Shown: positions 25,460 through 34,518, counted from the first letter of the stretch. The stretch is DNA of 64,000 nucleotides from Franconibacter helveticus LMG 23732 (GCF_000463115.2 NZ_AWFX01000009.1:62001-126000), one strand, 5' to 3'. Program-made: numbers and translations. The notes: generated by a model from the sequence alone, not told the origin.

Positions 25460-25760
25460 CGATCGTTATATAAATCGATTGACAGTTTACTGCAAGGATT
25501 TTAGTTTCTGTAACGAGCGCTACAGAAATGCTTTTAGGTTGCCCGATGCCCTGCTTACTGCCGGTATGGGGGCGCAAAAAAGCTAACCGAAACCCGCAGG
25601 CGACGTAAGTGACAGTAAACAGGCCAGAGCGCTTATCGACAGATTTGAAAACATCCGGAACGTTTTTGTACAGCAGTCAGAAGGCCGCAACCGCGGCAAG
25701 CCGATCGTCAAAGTAAACCTGGGCGCGTCAGCGCTCTTCATACAAAACGAGGTAAAGCTG
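25460..25760. promoter_or_regulatory. Divergent tetR/SDR control region with palindrome
   Basis: The inverted repeat TTTCTGTA (25505-25512), 8 bp, TACAGAAA (25521-25528) is the best operator candidate for the TetR protein. A shorter ATCGAT-containing symmetry lies at the tetR start (about 25458-25482). The remaining 230 bp up to the SDR gene have no gene. Confidence 0.5.
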
Positions 25761-26504
25761 ATGAACGAACTGAAAGGTAAACGCGCGCTGGTGACAGGCG
25801 CTTCCCGCGGCATTGGCGCAGCCATCGCGCTGTCGCTTGCGCAAAAAGGGGCTGACGTTGTGATTACGTATGAACGTTCCGCCGAAAAAGCGCAGGAAGT
25901 CGTGCAGGCAATTGAGAAAACCGGCCAGCGTGGTTTCGCCATTCAGGCGAACAGCGCGGATGCGCAGGCCGTGGAGCGCTCGGTAAAGGAAGCGGCAGAG
26001 CAGCTCGGCGGGCTGGATATTCTGGTCAATAATGTCGGCATTGCCCGCGTGGGTTCGCTGGTTGAGATGAGCCTGGAGGATATCGACGCGCACCTTGATA
26101 TTAATATTCGCTCCGCCGTACTGGCTTCCCGGGCGGCGATCCCCCATCTGGGGCAGGGAGGGCGCATTATTACTATTGGCTCCAACGTGGCTAACCGCGT
26201 GCCGCAGCCAGGGCTTACGCTCTATGCGCTGACCAAATCGGCGCTTATTTCGTTTACCAAAGGGCTGGCGCGGGATTTAGGCCCGCAGGGCATTACCGTC
26301 AACCTGGTGCAGCCGGGGCCGGTAGATACTGACATGAACCCGGCAAACTCCGGCGACTTCGCCGACCAGAACCGCCAGTTTACCGCGCTTGGCCGTTACG
26401 GCGAGCCAGCGGAGATAGGCGCGGCGGTGGCGTTCCTGGCAAGCCCTGCTGCGGCATTTATTACCGGCTCTGCGCTGACGGTCGATGGCGGCTTTAACGC
26501 CTGA
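25761..26504 (+). CDS. SDR oxidoreductase, BdcA-like
   Basis: 247 aa. VTGASRGIGAAIA cofactor motif, NNVGIA, and the catalytic tetrad with YALTKSA. Overall similar to E. coli BdcA (TDxNPAN in the tail is shared: VDTDMNPANS). BdcA was reported to bind c-di-GMP and affect biofilm dispersal; whether this one does is unknown. Likely repressed by the divergent TetR gene. Confidence 0.8.
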   Translation: MNELKGKRALVTGASRGIGAAIALSLAQKGADVVITYERSAEKAQEVVQAIEKTGQRGFAIQANSADAQAVERSVKEAAEQLGGLDILVNNVGIARVGSLVEMSLEDIDAHLDINIRSAVLASRAAIPHLGQGGRIITIGSNVANRVPQPGLTLYALTKSALISFTKGLARDLGPQGITVNLVQPGPVDTDMNPANSGDFADQNRQFTALGRYGEPAEIGAAVAFLASPAAAFITGSALTVDGGFNA

Positions 26505-26533
26505 ATCTTTCCTCACGGCGTCGCCAGAACACA

Positions 26534-26561
26534 AAAAAGGCCGGAATGTTCCGGCCTTTTT
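26534..26561. terminator. Bidirectional terminator
   Basis: AAAAAGGCCGGAA, two-base loop, TTCCGGCCTTTTT: a symmetrical hairpin between the converging SDR and ProP-like genes, able to end both transcripts. Confidence 0.92.
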
Positions 26562-26571
26562 CTCATTACGC

Positions 26572-28056
26572 TTAACCTGAGACGGTCTGCGGCGTTTGCT
26601 GCTGTTGCTTGCGCCCGTGCTGGCGGCGCAGTTTATCGATCAGGCGGTGCGCTTCCGCGCGCGACGCCACAGCAGGCGAAGAACCGCTCAGCGGCTTACG
26701 CGCCGTTTCACGAAGCGTCAGCACCGTAATAAGGCCGATTACGCCCGCGCCCATCATATAGTAAGCAGGCATCATCACATTATGCGTGGTGTCGACAAGC
26801 CAGGCGGTAACCAGCGGCGTAGTGCCGCCAAACAACGATACAGACAGATTAAAGCCAATCGCCAGCGCGCTGTAGCGGATATCCGTTACGAACAGCGCCG
26901 GCAGGGTGGCGGGCATGGTGCCGCTAAAGCAGGTGTGCAGGAAACCGAGCACCACCAGACCGGCGAAAACCGCCCACATGTTGCCGGAGCCAATCAGCAT
27001 AAAGCAGGGCACCGCGAGCACGATTAACCCCACCGCGCCAAGACCAATCACCGGACGACGGCCGATGCGGTCAGTCCAGTGGCCCCACATCAGCGTCAGC
27101 GGCATCATCACGAACATCACCACCATTACCAGCAGCAGCCCTGTCAGTTCGCTCAGGCCCAACACGCCTGTCAGGTAGCTTGGCATGTAAGAGGTCAGCA
27201 TGTAGTTGGAAACGTTAAAAATCAGCACCAGGCCGATGCATTTCAGCATCTGCTTTTTGTACTTATTCAGCATCTGCCACAGGCTCAGGCGCGGCTTGCT
27301 GTGCTCAAGCGCCTCCTGTTTGTCCATGTGTTCTTTAAACGCCGGCGTCTCTTCAAGCTTCAGGCGAATATAAAGCCCGAACAGCCCCAGGGGTGCGGCC
27401 AGGAAGAACGGCACGCGCCAGCCCCAGTCCAGCATCGCCTGCGCCGGAATGGTGGCGATCATCACCGTAACCAGCGTCGCGCCCAGCAGGTAACCGCCCA
27501 GGGTGCCGAACTCAAGAAAGCTGCCCATAAAACCGCGGCGTTTATCGGTGGAGTATTCAGCAATGAAGGTCGCCGCGCCGCCATATTCGCCGCCGGTGGA
27601 AAAGCCCTGAACCAGACGGGCAATTAACAGCAGTACCGGCGCCATGATGCCGATGCTGCCGTAGTCCGGGATAAGACCGATGCAGAAAGTGCCCACTGAC
27701 ATCATTATCATCGTCAGGGCAAGGATCTTCTGGCGACCGAAGCGGTCGCCGAGCGGGCCAAAGACCAACCCGCCGATGGGACGCACCAGGAACGCGGCGG
27801 CGAAGGTGCCGAAAGAGGCGATAAGCTGCGCGGTGGCGCTGGCGTCCGGAAAAAAGACTTTGCCGATAATCACGGCCAGATAGCTGTATACGCCGAAGTC
27901 GAACCACTCCATTGCGTTGCCAAGCGCAGCGGCGCCGACGGCGCGTTTGAGCAATTTGCTGTCGATTACGGTGATATCGTCTACAGTTAATTCGCCTGGT
28001 TTTGCCGTGGCGGTTGTGTGAGTTTGTTGATTGGTCGAGATCGTTCTGGTGCTCAT
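26572..28056 (-). CDS. ProP-like MFS osmolyte transporter
   Basis: 494 aa, 12 membrane helices. LGNAMEWFDFGVYSY, GPLGDRFGRQKIL and EFIAEYS-type motifs closely match E. coli ProP, the proton symporter for proline and glycine betaine. The E. coli antiparallel C-terminal coiled coil is missing; this tail is short and basic, ending in Gln. ProP paralogues lacking that coil are recorded in Cronobacter, which carries several. Osmoregulation is likely altered compared with E. coli ProP. Confidence 0.82.
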   Translation of the reverse strand: MSTRTISTNQQTHTTATAKPGELTVDDITVIDSKLLKRAVGAAALGNAMEWFDFGVYSYLAVIIGKVFFPDASATAQLIASFGTFAAAFLVRPIGGLVFGPLGDRFGRQKILALTMIMMSVGTFCIGLIPDYGSIGIMAPVLLLIARLVQGFSTGGEYGGAATFIAEYSTDKRRGFMGSFLEFGTLGGYLLGATLVTVMIATIPAQAMLDWGWRVPFFLAAPLGLFGLYIRLKLEETPAFKEHMDKQEALEHSKPRLSLWQMLNKYKKQMLKCIGLVLIFNVSNYMLTSYMPSYLTGVLGLSELTGLLLVMVVMFVMMPLTLMWGHWTDRIGRRPVIGLGAVGLIVLAVPCFMLIGSGNMWAVFAGLVVLGFLHTCFSGTMPATLPALFVTDIRYSALAIGFNLSVSLFGGTTPLVTAWLVDTTHNVMMPAYYMMGAGVIGLITVLTLRETARKPLSGSSPAVASRAEAHRLIDKLRRQHGRKQQQQTPQTVSG

Positions 28057-28773
28057 AGACTCCCCATGAATACGAATGAAGCGATCTTATAGCTTTCGCA
28101 GCCGTAACGTTCGTATCAAAGAGGAAAAGAAAGCTATAAGAGGCTAAAAATTGTGACCGGTCGCACAAAGGCGCCGGGCAATACCTTAAATAAAATGCCA
28201 TCCCTGTGCAACTTTGCAGTGTTAAAAACTACCTTTTCATTGTTTTTGTCCATAAAAAACTATCCGGCCTGGCAGGCCGCCTGCAAAATATCTGCCTGCT
28301 TAACGGGAGCCTCACCGAATAATTGTCAATTATTTGTCAATAAGCGCTGGAAATCAGGTAAATCCACTGTTGCCGGGAATGAGACGCGGGCAGTCGCTGC
28401 GGCCCGCTTTTTTTGTACAAAAGTGTTTCGCCGCGCTGTTTTTGGCCGCGAAATCGTAGCTGAAAGCGACACCCTGGAAGCCTGCCTGCGTTAACCACGC
28501 ACCCTCCTGCTTGCTTCAATAAACGCAGCGGCGCGGCAGGTTTTGCGCAGCGCGATGAAATCCTCTGCCGCCTCGCTTTTTCAGCACGATACAGGCCAAA
28601 CAAAAATTATTTATTAAAATTCAGTGAGATAACGAAAAGTTTCATCCAATAACCATTCGCGCAAAAAATAGATCACAGGTGATTAAAAAATCTACTGGAT
28701 ATTTAAACAGGGATTGTTTACTATTTCTTCAGTTTAACTGGTATTAGTGTCAGTGAAGTGAGTGGTGAAAGCT
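28057..28773. other. Long intergenic region with an orphan terminator
   Basis: More than 700 bp without a gene. It holds the promoter for the ProP-like gene on the left and the antirepressor gene on the right, and in between a strong terminator at 28386-28414 that no annotated gene needs. Confidence 0.5.
28386..28414 (+). terminator. Orphan rho-independent terminator, possible sRNA end
   Basis: GCGGGC (28386-28391) pairs with GCCCGC (28402-28407) followed by seven Ts. No coding gene on the + strand ends before it, so a small RNA starting near 28300-28340 is possible. TTGTCA copies at about 28324 and 28333 could be -35 elements, but no good -10 was found. Confidence 0.5.
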
Positions 28774-29520
28774 ATGGTTATTGCTTTAGAGAATCTCAAT
28801 CCTCAGGATCAGTCGGCGACGATGAGCAGCCGCGAAATCGCTAAGCTGATGGGGGTAACCCACGGCGAAGTGAAGCGTATGGTCAAAAGTCTGGAAACGG
28901 CGCAGCGCCTTTCGCAGCCGGTCACGACCAGCCTTTATGAGCGCGAAGGGGAGATGCTGCAAGAGTTTTTGCTGAATAAACGAGACTCGCTGCTGACCGT
29001 TGCGCGCATATCGCCAGGCTATACCGCAGAAATGCTTGACCGCTGGCAGGAGCGCGAAAAGCAAATCGTTCTGCCGGACTTCACAAACCCGGCAGCGGCG
29101 GCGCGCGCCTGGGCGGAAGAGTATGAAAAACGCAAACAGGCGGAAGAGCAGCTGGCCCTTGCCGCCCCAAAGGCGGAGTTTTTTGACTCCTACATTCAGG
29201 TTGATGAGTCGTTGGGCTTTCGCCAGCTATGCAAAATGCTGAAGGCGAAAGAGCCGGAGTTCCGCCAGTTCCTGCTGGAGCGCAACATTATGCAGCGGGC
29301 GAATGGCGCGCTGATGCCCGCCCAGCATCACATTCAGGCAGGTTATTTTACCGTGCACGGCGGCATGGGCGAAAACCGCCACACTTACTCGCAGGCGCGC
29401 TTCACGGCACGCGGCGTTAAGTGGATTGCCGGTCTCTGGGCGGGGCACTTGTCATCCCGTCCCGCAGAGCCCAGAATGCCAGAGCGTAAAGAGCTGGCGC
29501 AGGGGCCAGGCTGGTTTTAA
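28774..29520 (+). CDS. Phage Rha/KilAC-type antirepressor relic
   Basis: About 248 aa from ATG 28774 (GTG codons at 28762/28765 are alternatives). N-terminal pRha-like part: SSREIAKLMGVTHGEVKRM and FLLNKRDSLLTVARISPGYT; C-terminal KilAC part: QVDESLGFRQLCKMLKAKEP, RNIMQRANGALMPAQ. Such proteins normally antagonise phage repressors. No other phage gene is nearby, so this is a domesticated or stranded gene. The reading frame is intact and codon use is native. Confidence 0.78.
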   Translation: MVIALENLNPQDQSATMSSREIAKLMGVTHGEVKRMVKSLETAQRLSQPVTTSLYEREGEMLQEFLLNKRDSLLTVARISPGYTAEMLDRWQEREKQIVLPDFTNPAAAARAWAEEYEKRKQAEEQLALAAPKAEFFDSYIQVDESLGFRQLCKMLKAKEPEFRQFLLERNIMQRANGALMPAQHHIQAGYFTVHGGMGENRHTYSQARFTARGVKWIAGLWAGHLSSRPAEPRMPERKELAQGPGWF

Positions 29521-29557
29521 CCCATCCGTAAACCCTTCTGCGGTATCGCCACAAAAG

Positions 29558-29583
29558 AAATCCACGCCACGGCGTGGATTTTC
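29558..29583 (+). terminator. Terminator of the antirepressor gene
   Basis: AAATCCACGC, short loop, GCGTGGATTTT. Same stem as at 30414 and 34785. Confidence 0.8.
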
Positions 29584-29603
29584 GCTTCTTAACACAGGCT
29601 GTT

Positions 29604-30401
29604 ATGACCTCAATAAAAATTGTTTGTCTGAGCTTTTTTTGCATCATTTTGCTTTCCCTGGCAGCGAGCCTCGCCCAGGCGATGCACCAGCGGGATTCAA
29701 CCGAGCAGGGCGGATGGTGGTCTGCCCGGCGCGATTCCGCAGGCCTTGCGCCGGACGCCCGGAAAAACAGCCGCCTCGCCATCGTGCAGGTTTATGCTGC
29801 ACCGACCTGGGGCTGGAAGGGGGTGGTGGCGGTGCATCCGTGGATCATCTTTAAACGCGCGGGCGAGACAGACTATAACCGCTACGAGGTGATTAGCTGG
29901 GGAGCGGGCGAAAAAGTGCGCCGCAACCGCAATACGCCGGATGGCTACTGGTACGGCGCTAAACCTCGCCTGCTGGTGGAACACCGCGGGCCGGCAGCGC
30001 AGGCGATGATCCCGCAGATTGAGGCGGCCATCGCCTCGTATCCGTGGCCTGACAGCTATCGCGCCTGGCCTGGCCCAAACAGCAACACGTTTATTGCGCA
30101 TATTGGGCGCGAGGTGCCCGCGCTGAAGCTCGACATGCCAGCTAACGCGGTGGGGAAAGATTTCCGCTCGCTGCTGAACCCGGTTGGCCTGCCGCCATCC
30201 GGGCGCGGCGTGCAGGTTTCGGTGCTCGGCGTGGCTGGCGTGACGCTGGGCGCGGAAGAGGGCGTGGAAGTTAACCTGCTGGGGCTGAACGTGGGGCTCG
30301 ATTTCACGCCGCTGCGTTTGCGCCTGCCGTTTATCGGCGGCCTGGGACGCGACAACCTGCAAAAGAACAATCCGCCCGGTCCGGGCGATGAAATTAGCTG
30401 A
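29604..30401 (+). CDS. DUF3750 exported protein
   Basis: About 265 aa from ATG 29604. An N-terminal hydrophobic stretch (IVCLSFFCIILLSLAASLAQA) looks like a signal peptide or anchor, so the protein is probably periplasmic. AIVQVYAAPTWGWKGVVAVH, WIIFK, RYEVISWG and SYPWPDSYRAWPGPNSNTF match the DUF3750 family, function unknown. No operon partners; a terminator lies on each side. Confidence 0.75.
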   Translation: MTSIKIVCLSFFCIILLSLAASLAQAMHQRDSTEQGGWWSARRDSAGLAPDARKNSRLAIVQVYAAPTWGWKGVVAVHPWIIFKRAGETDYNRYEVISWGAGEKVRRNRNTPDGYWYGAKPRLLVEHRGPAAQAMIPQIEAAIASYPWPDSYRAWPGPNSNTFIAHIGREVPALKLDMPANAVGKDFRSLLNPVGLPPSGRGVQVSVLGVAGVTLGAEEGVEVNLLGLNVGLDFTPLRLRLPFIGGLGRDNLQKNNPPGPGDEIS

Positions 30402-30413
30402 ATCAGAGAAAAC

Positions 30414-30433
30414 AAAAATCCACGCGCTTGCGT
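30414..30433. terminator. Terminator of the DUF3750 gene
   Basis: AAAAATCCACGC, GCTT loop, GCGTGGATTTTTTT. Clear hairpin with T run. Confidence 0.88.
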
Positions 30434-30597
30434 GGATTTTTTTCGCCTGAACCCTCGCCACGCACGGATGACATCTACCTGCGCGTGCGTCTGCATGGCG
30501 GGTTTATCCGGTCGGGTTTGCCTGTTGTGTCACCGCGCTTACCGGCTGAGCCGCTAACCTGGCTCTTCGCTGCCCGCCGCCGTTTTGCAACGCGCGT

Positions 30598-31644
30598 TCA
30601 GCGCTGTTTGCGTTCGTGTTCAATTAGCCATTCTTTACGCGCAATGCCGCCGCCATAACCGGTCATCGCGCCATCTTTGCCGATGATCCTGTGACAGGGG
30701 ATCACAATAGCGATTCGGTTTGCACCATTGGCTGCGGCTACCGCGCGTACCGCACCGGGCTTCCCAAGCTGCGCGGCAAGGGCCTGATAATGCGACGTGC
30801 GGCCATAAGGGACATCCCGCAGCGCTTGCCAGACGGCGCGTTGAAATTCACTGCCCGGGGTATCAAGCATGAGCTCAAACTCCCGGCGCGTGCCGCAAAA
30901 ATATTCGTTAATTTCTTTTTCCGCCTGCCGGGTATGGCTATTTTCCCCTGACATGATCCGGGCATTGAGTAAGCGCTGGAGGTCACGAAATTCAGTCTCG
31001 AGCATACGTCGGTCGGTAAATTCCAGCAGGCAGACGCCACGTTCCGTCGCGCAGACAAACATTGGCCCGAGCGTGGTGGTAAAGCGGTGAATGACAATAA
31101 CCTGCGTCTGTTCCGTTGGCGCGACGCCCGTGAGCTGCTTAAAAGCGTAACCAAAACCGCTGAGCGATTCATAGCCATTATCGAAAGCGACATCGGTGGC
31201 GGTTCGTCCGCCTTTCAACGCCTGAAGGGCAATATTCACCCGCTGCATACGCTGATAAGCCTGGAAGGTAATCCCGTGATGTTGCAAAAACCACCGGCGC
31301 ACCCGTTCGGGGCTGATGTCCTGCTTTCGCAGCGCTGCATCGCTTATTCGTGTTTCAGGATGCGCCCGCACCAGTTCAAGCGCCTGTTCAACAAATAACG
31401 GCGCGCTGTGCGCATTTTCAGTGGGCCTGCATACCTTGCAGGCGCGAAAACCCGCATCCAGAGCAGCTTTAACATCTCTGTAGAACTCCACGTTTTCACG
31501 CTTCGGCTTTCGCGCCCGACAAACCGAAATACAAAATACGCCGGTCGTTTTGACCCCAACAAAAAACACGCCCGTATAGTCTGAAGCGCGTTCAAGCAAG
31601 GCCTGATACCAGATGTTGCACAGGTCATTATCGAGAACTTTCAT
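30598..31644 (-). CDS. ada: Ada-type methylphosphotriester/O6-methylguanine repair protein and regulator
   Basis: 348 aa. The N-terminal zinc/methyl-acceptor cysteines are Cys38, Cys42, Cys69 and Cys72, exactly the E. coli Ada positions; an AraC-type DNA-binding part follows (SPERVRRWFLQHHG, TATDVAFDNGYES); the C-terminal methyltransferase site is IPCHR (Cys317). Start is the ATG at 31644, which lies inside the tail of the PEP-mutase-like gene (17-bp overlap). No alkB follows, unlike in E. coli, so its own regulon is unknown. By recall it differs substantially from E. coli Ada and could be a second copy. Confidence 0.87.
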   Translation of the reverse strand: MKVLDNDLCNIWYQALLERASDYTGVFFVGVKTTGVFCISVCRARKPKRENVEFYRDVKAALDAGFRACKVCRPTENAHSAPLFVEQALELVRAHPETRISDAALRKQDISPERVRRWFLQHHGITFQAYQRMQRVNIALQALKGGRTATDVAFDNGYESLSGFGYAFKQLTGVAPTEQTQVIVIHRFTTTLGPMFVCATERGVCLLEFTDRRMLETEFRDLQRLLNARIMSGENSHTRQAEKEINEYFCGTRREFELMLDTPGSEFQRAVWQALRDVPYGRTSHYQALAAQLGKPGAVRAVAAANGANRIAIVIPCHRIIGKDGAMTGYGGGIARKEWLIEHERKQR

Positions 31645-32404
31645 CAACAAAAACTCCTGCAAATGACTGTTGCGACTGAATAGCGAACATGAGCGCTTCA
31701 AGCTTCGATTGCATCGCCGAATGAACGAAGTTCCCCATTGAAATACGGCTGACGCCCGCGTTTTTTAGTTTTCCGAAAGCCGCAAGGCCAGGCATACACA
31801 TGACGTTCAGCGGCAGGGCTATTTCTCTGGCGATCACCGCCATCTCTTGTTCTGACGTGAGGCAGGGAACAAAAAGCCCATCAGCGCCAGCTGCCTGATA
31901 AAGCCGACCGCGTAACAGCGTTTCCTGCAATGCCTGCTCATGGTTTAGCAGGTAAGTATCGGTACGGATGTTAAAGAATAAGCAATAGCCCGCTTCGTCC
32001 AGCGCACGGCGAACCGCTTTTAATGTCGAGGCAAATTCGTGCGCATCAGCAAGCTGCCTGACGCCGTTAATCACTTTGCTGTCTTCCAGGTTTATGCCAG
32101 CAACACCAAGCCGGGCAAGAGATGTCAGATGTGCGGCGATTTGCGCGGGCGTTCTGCCAAATCCGGCTTCCACATCAACGCTTAATGGCAGGTTACTGAC
32201 AGCTTTAATGCGGGTAACGATATAAAGCAACTCCTCAAAAGCGAGGGCTTCGCCATCTTCGTAACCTAACATTGCGGCAATCGCCGCACTTGACGTGCCT
32301 GCGGCCTGGTAACCCGCTTTGCGCGCCGCGACAGCGCTTGCCGCATCCCAGACGTTGGCAATAAGCAGGGGGGGTGTTTGATGGTGAAGCTCAGCGAAGT
32401 GCAT
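31628..32404 (-). CDS. Isocitrate lyase/PEP mutase superfamily protein
   Basis: About 259 aa from MHFAELHHQ; AAGGAG is eight bases ahead. LIANVWDAASAVAARKAGYQ, SVDVEAGFG and GINLEDS are typical of the small PEP-mutase/oxaloacetate decarboxylase-like group. The catalytic KKCGH of isocitrate lyase is absent, so the reaction cannot be named. It overlaps ada by 17 bp and the two should be translated from one transcript. Confidence 0.82.
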   Translation of the reverse strand: MHFAELHHQTPPLLIANVWDAASAVAARKAGYQAAGTSSAAIAAMLGYEDGEALAFEELLYIVTRIKAVSNLPLSVDVEAGFGRTPAQIAAHLTSLARLGVAGINLEDSKVINGVRQLADAHEFASTLKAVRRALDEAGYCLFFNIRTDTYLLNHEQALQETLLRGRLYQAAGADGLFVPCLTSEQEMAVIAREIALPLNVMCMPGLAAFGKLKNAGVSRISMGNFVHSAMQSKLEALMFAIQSQQSFAGVFVDESSR

Positions 32405-32544
32405 GGTCATCTCCTTGAAAGGGCTTGAGGACGAATCTAGAGCATTCGACAAAAGCCCGACAACCGAAAATCGGACGACCATTTTTTTACTCTGTTGCCA
32501 GCGCAGGTTGCCTCAGCACTGAGCGAAACGGGCGCACGCTCCCG

Positions 32545-32904
32545 CTAAACCTCAACACTTTCAGGTGTATAGAGCTTCATACCATAGGGGCAGAGTTTAA
32601 AAAGACATCCCCTTTTGTTCGCGCAGGGTTGATGAAACGCTTTGATATTTCCCGGGCAGTCGGTTTTATGCAGGATTGACGTCCACAGCTGGGAGTCATA
32701 AGGAAAAGCATGAATAATTTTAAGATCCCGCGGCTTACCATTAATCAGCATTTCCGGGTTTTGTGTGGATATTATATTGCCTGGCCTTAAGAAGTAGCTG
32801 TCTTTATACCAAAGTATAAGTTTGATATCTTTCGAAGAAGTAGCAATTGAAAATGCAGTGCCGGTTGAGGGGCAGGCCAGTGAATCAATAATCTTCCATT
32901 CCAT
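32545..32904 (-). CDS. Hypothetical protein
   Basis: About 119 aa from MEWKIIDSLACPSTG, behind AAGGAAAG; the frame extends upstream to 33015 without a better site. No family recognised. Cys-rich C-terminal part (DCPGNIKAFHQPCANKRGC and FKLCPYG) may bind a metal or form disulphides. No signal peptide seen. Confidence 0.5.
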   Translation of the reverse strand: MEWKIIDSLACPSTGTAFSIATSSKDIKLILWYKDSYFLRPGNIISTQNPEMLINGKPRDLKIIHAFPYDSQLWTSILHKTDCPGNIKAFHQPCANKRGCLFKLCPYGMKLYTPESVEV

Positions 32905-33143
32905 ATTCTTTCCTTGCGTATTGCTCGCCAGACGCGCGCGTCTTGGCTTTTTCCTAAAATTCATCCATTGTGGATAAAAAATAGCATTAGGGGTTGCCAT
33001 ATGCAAGATAAGCAAAAAAAGCTTTTATTACTTTTATAAAACCTAATATTTGTTTGGAAGCGGTAAGTAATTTATGAAAAATGTAAAAGGGCTTTAGTTA
33101 TTTGTTGATCAATATGTCAGGGCGTCGCCCGGTACGTAAAAAA

Positions 33144-33572
33144 TTATTCAACAATTAATTTCTTCACGAAGCGCTTTCTTACTTCCTGATAACCATTTTT
33201 TTGATAGAACTGATGGGCTCGCTCTCTGCGCTCGCTGCTTGAAAGCTCTATCTGGCTACAGCCCATGCTCCCGGCCTGCTGCTCGGCTTGCGCAAGCAAT
33301 CTCTCGCCGACCCCTGCGCCGCGAGCTGATCCATCAACAACCAGAGCGGATATTACGCACCAGGCGTTATCTTCATGAATGGGTAAAACAAAATGAAACA
33401 CAATAACGCCATTAATTTTACCTTCAGCTTCGGCAACAAGCGTCTTTCTGAAAGCGTCATTATCTTTAAGCAGGGTAGCCAGTTTTATCGCGCTGGTGGA
33501 GTACCCAAGCTGCAAAAATAAATTAACCAACTGCGGGGCATCTTTTTCTTCAGCTATACGTGTTGTAATCAT
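33144..33572 (-). CDS. GNAT-family acetyltransferase
   Basis: 142 aa. The acetyl-CoA loop is VVDGSARGAGVGERLL and the C-terminal HQFYQKNGYQEV strand-helix is typical. Substrate unknown. It follows another GNAT gene after three bases, on the same strand, so the two are one operon and probably arose by duplication. Confidence 0.82.
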   Translation of the reverse strand: MITTRIAEEKDAPQLVNLFLQLGYSTSAIKLATLLKDNDAFRKTLVAEAEGKINGVIVFHFVLPIHEDNAWCVISALVVDGSARGAGVGERLLAQAEQQAGSMGCSQIELSSSERRERAHQFYQKNGYQEVRKRFVKKLIVE

Positions 33573-33575
33573 TAT

Positions 33576-34010
33576 TTAATTCCTGCTTAACGTTTTCACG
33601 AAATATATTTGTGATTCAGTATATCCCTGCCTGGAATAAAAACGATGGGCGTCTGTCCGGCGGGAATGGCAATGTACTTCAAGACGGTCGCACCCTTTTT
33701 CTTTCGCAAGGCGGGCGGCATATTTCTTAAGTAATTTTCCGGTGCCTTTTCCGCGTTGCTGTGAATCAACGCAAAAATAGTTTATTCGGCAGAAATCACC
33801 GCGTAGCGCAAGTTGGGGGATAAAATGCAGCGAGATGACGCCGATAACGGTCTGCTCTTCTGCACAAACGAGTAAATGCTCATCAGGGTGGCAAGTAAGT
33901 TGAAGAATTTTGTCATGGATAAAATCTTTCGTACCTGGATAACCCAGCGCATCAAAAAGCGTGGCAATAACAGGCGCGTCTGCAACGGTAGCTTTAGGTA
34001 TGAGGGACAT
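33576..34010 (-). CDS. GNAT-family acetyltransferase
   Basis: 144 aa. CVDSQQRGKGTGKLLKKYA forms the acetyl-CoA site, and HRFYSRQGYTESQIYFVK the C-terminal end, parallel to the neighbour. First gene of the pair; presumably transferring acetyl groups to a small molecule or protein not identifiable here. Confidence 0.82.
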   Translation of the reverse strand: MSLIPKATVADAPVIATLFDALGYPGTKDFIHDKILQLTCHPDEHLLVCAEEQTVIGVISLHFIPQLALRGDFCRINYFCVDSQQRGKGTGKLLKKYAARLAKEKGCDRLEVHCHSRRTDAHRFYSRQGYTESQIYFVKTLSRN

Positions 34011-34305
34011 TTATTAGCTGGCTTATCCGGTTCATTTTCAGGCTAAAGCATCCTTGCAGCGATGGAGCAGGAGCGTGCTTACCCGCGATCCCCTGCCCAC
34101 ACTATAGACAAGCGTATGAAATGAAACAGCTACGAATATTGATAGTTTTATTACATACGCCATAGCGGTGATTATCAGATGATAATTGCCGACATCAGGC
34201 TTTTCACCTGAAAGCGCAGGGCCATAGATATAAGCAGGCTTCAGTCCAGCCCGCCGCGCGTTTTTTGCAAACGGCGCTAAGAATGCGCGCCTGTTAAATC
34301 ACCGC

Positions 34306-34518
34306 TTAACCCGCGAGGGCGGGCAGGCTGGCGGCGACGATTTGAATGGCCGATGCGTAAACCGCCTTCATGCCATCGACTGCCATTTTTTCAGACTGCT
34401 TAAGCTGCTCCAGTATGTTGCCTGCGTCCACAGACTTTCCTGATGCAATTAAAGATGACACCGCCCGTCCTATAACAACATTAATTTCATCCGCAGCGTG
34501 CGGAAAAACGATATCCAT
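34306..34518 (-). CDS. Small hypothetical helical protein
   Basis: 70 aa, entirely helical by composition, with GGAGG before the ATG. ADEINVVIGRAVSSLIASGK and ILEQLKQSEKMAV faintly recall the layout of the AriR/YmgB small regulators in this same window, but the similarity is too weak to assign. Single gene between unrelated neighbours. Confidence 0.5.
   Translation of the reverse strand: MDIVFPHAADEINVVIGRAVSSLIASGKSVDAGNILEQLKQSEKMAVDGMKAVYASAIQIVAASLPALAG

Noticed and set aside
34171-34186. ATTATCA-GA-TGATAAT palindrome
   Set aside because: Short AT-rich palindrome in an AT-rich gap between GNAT and small-protein genes; no supporting context.
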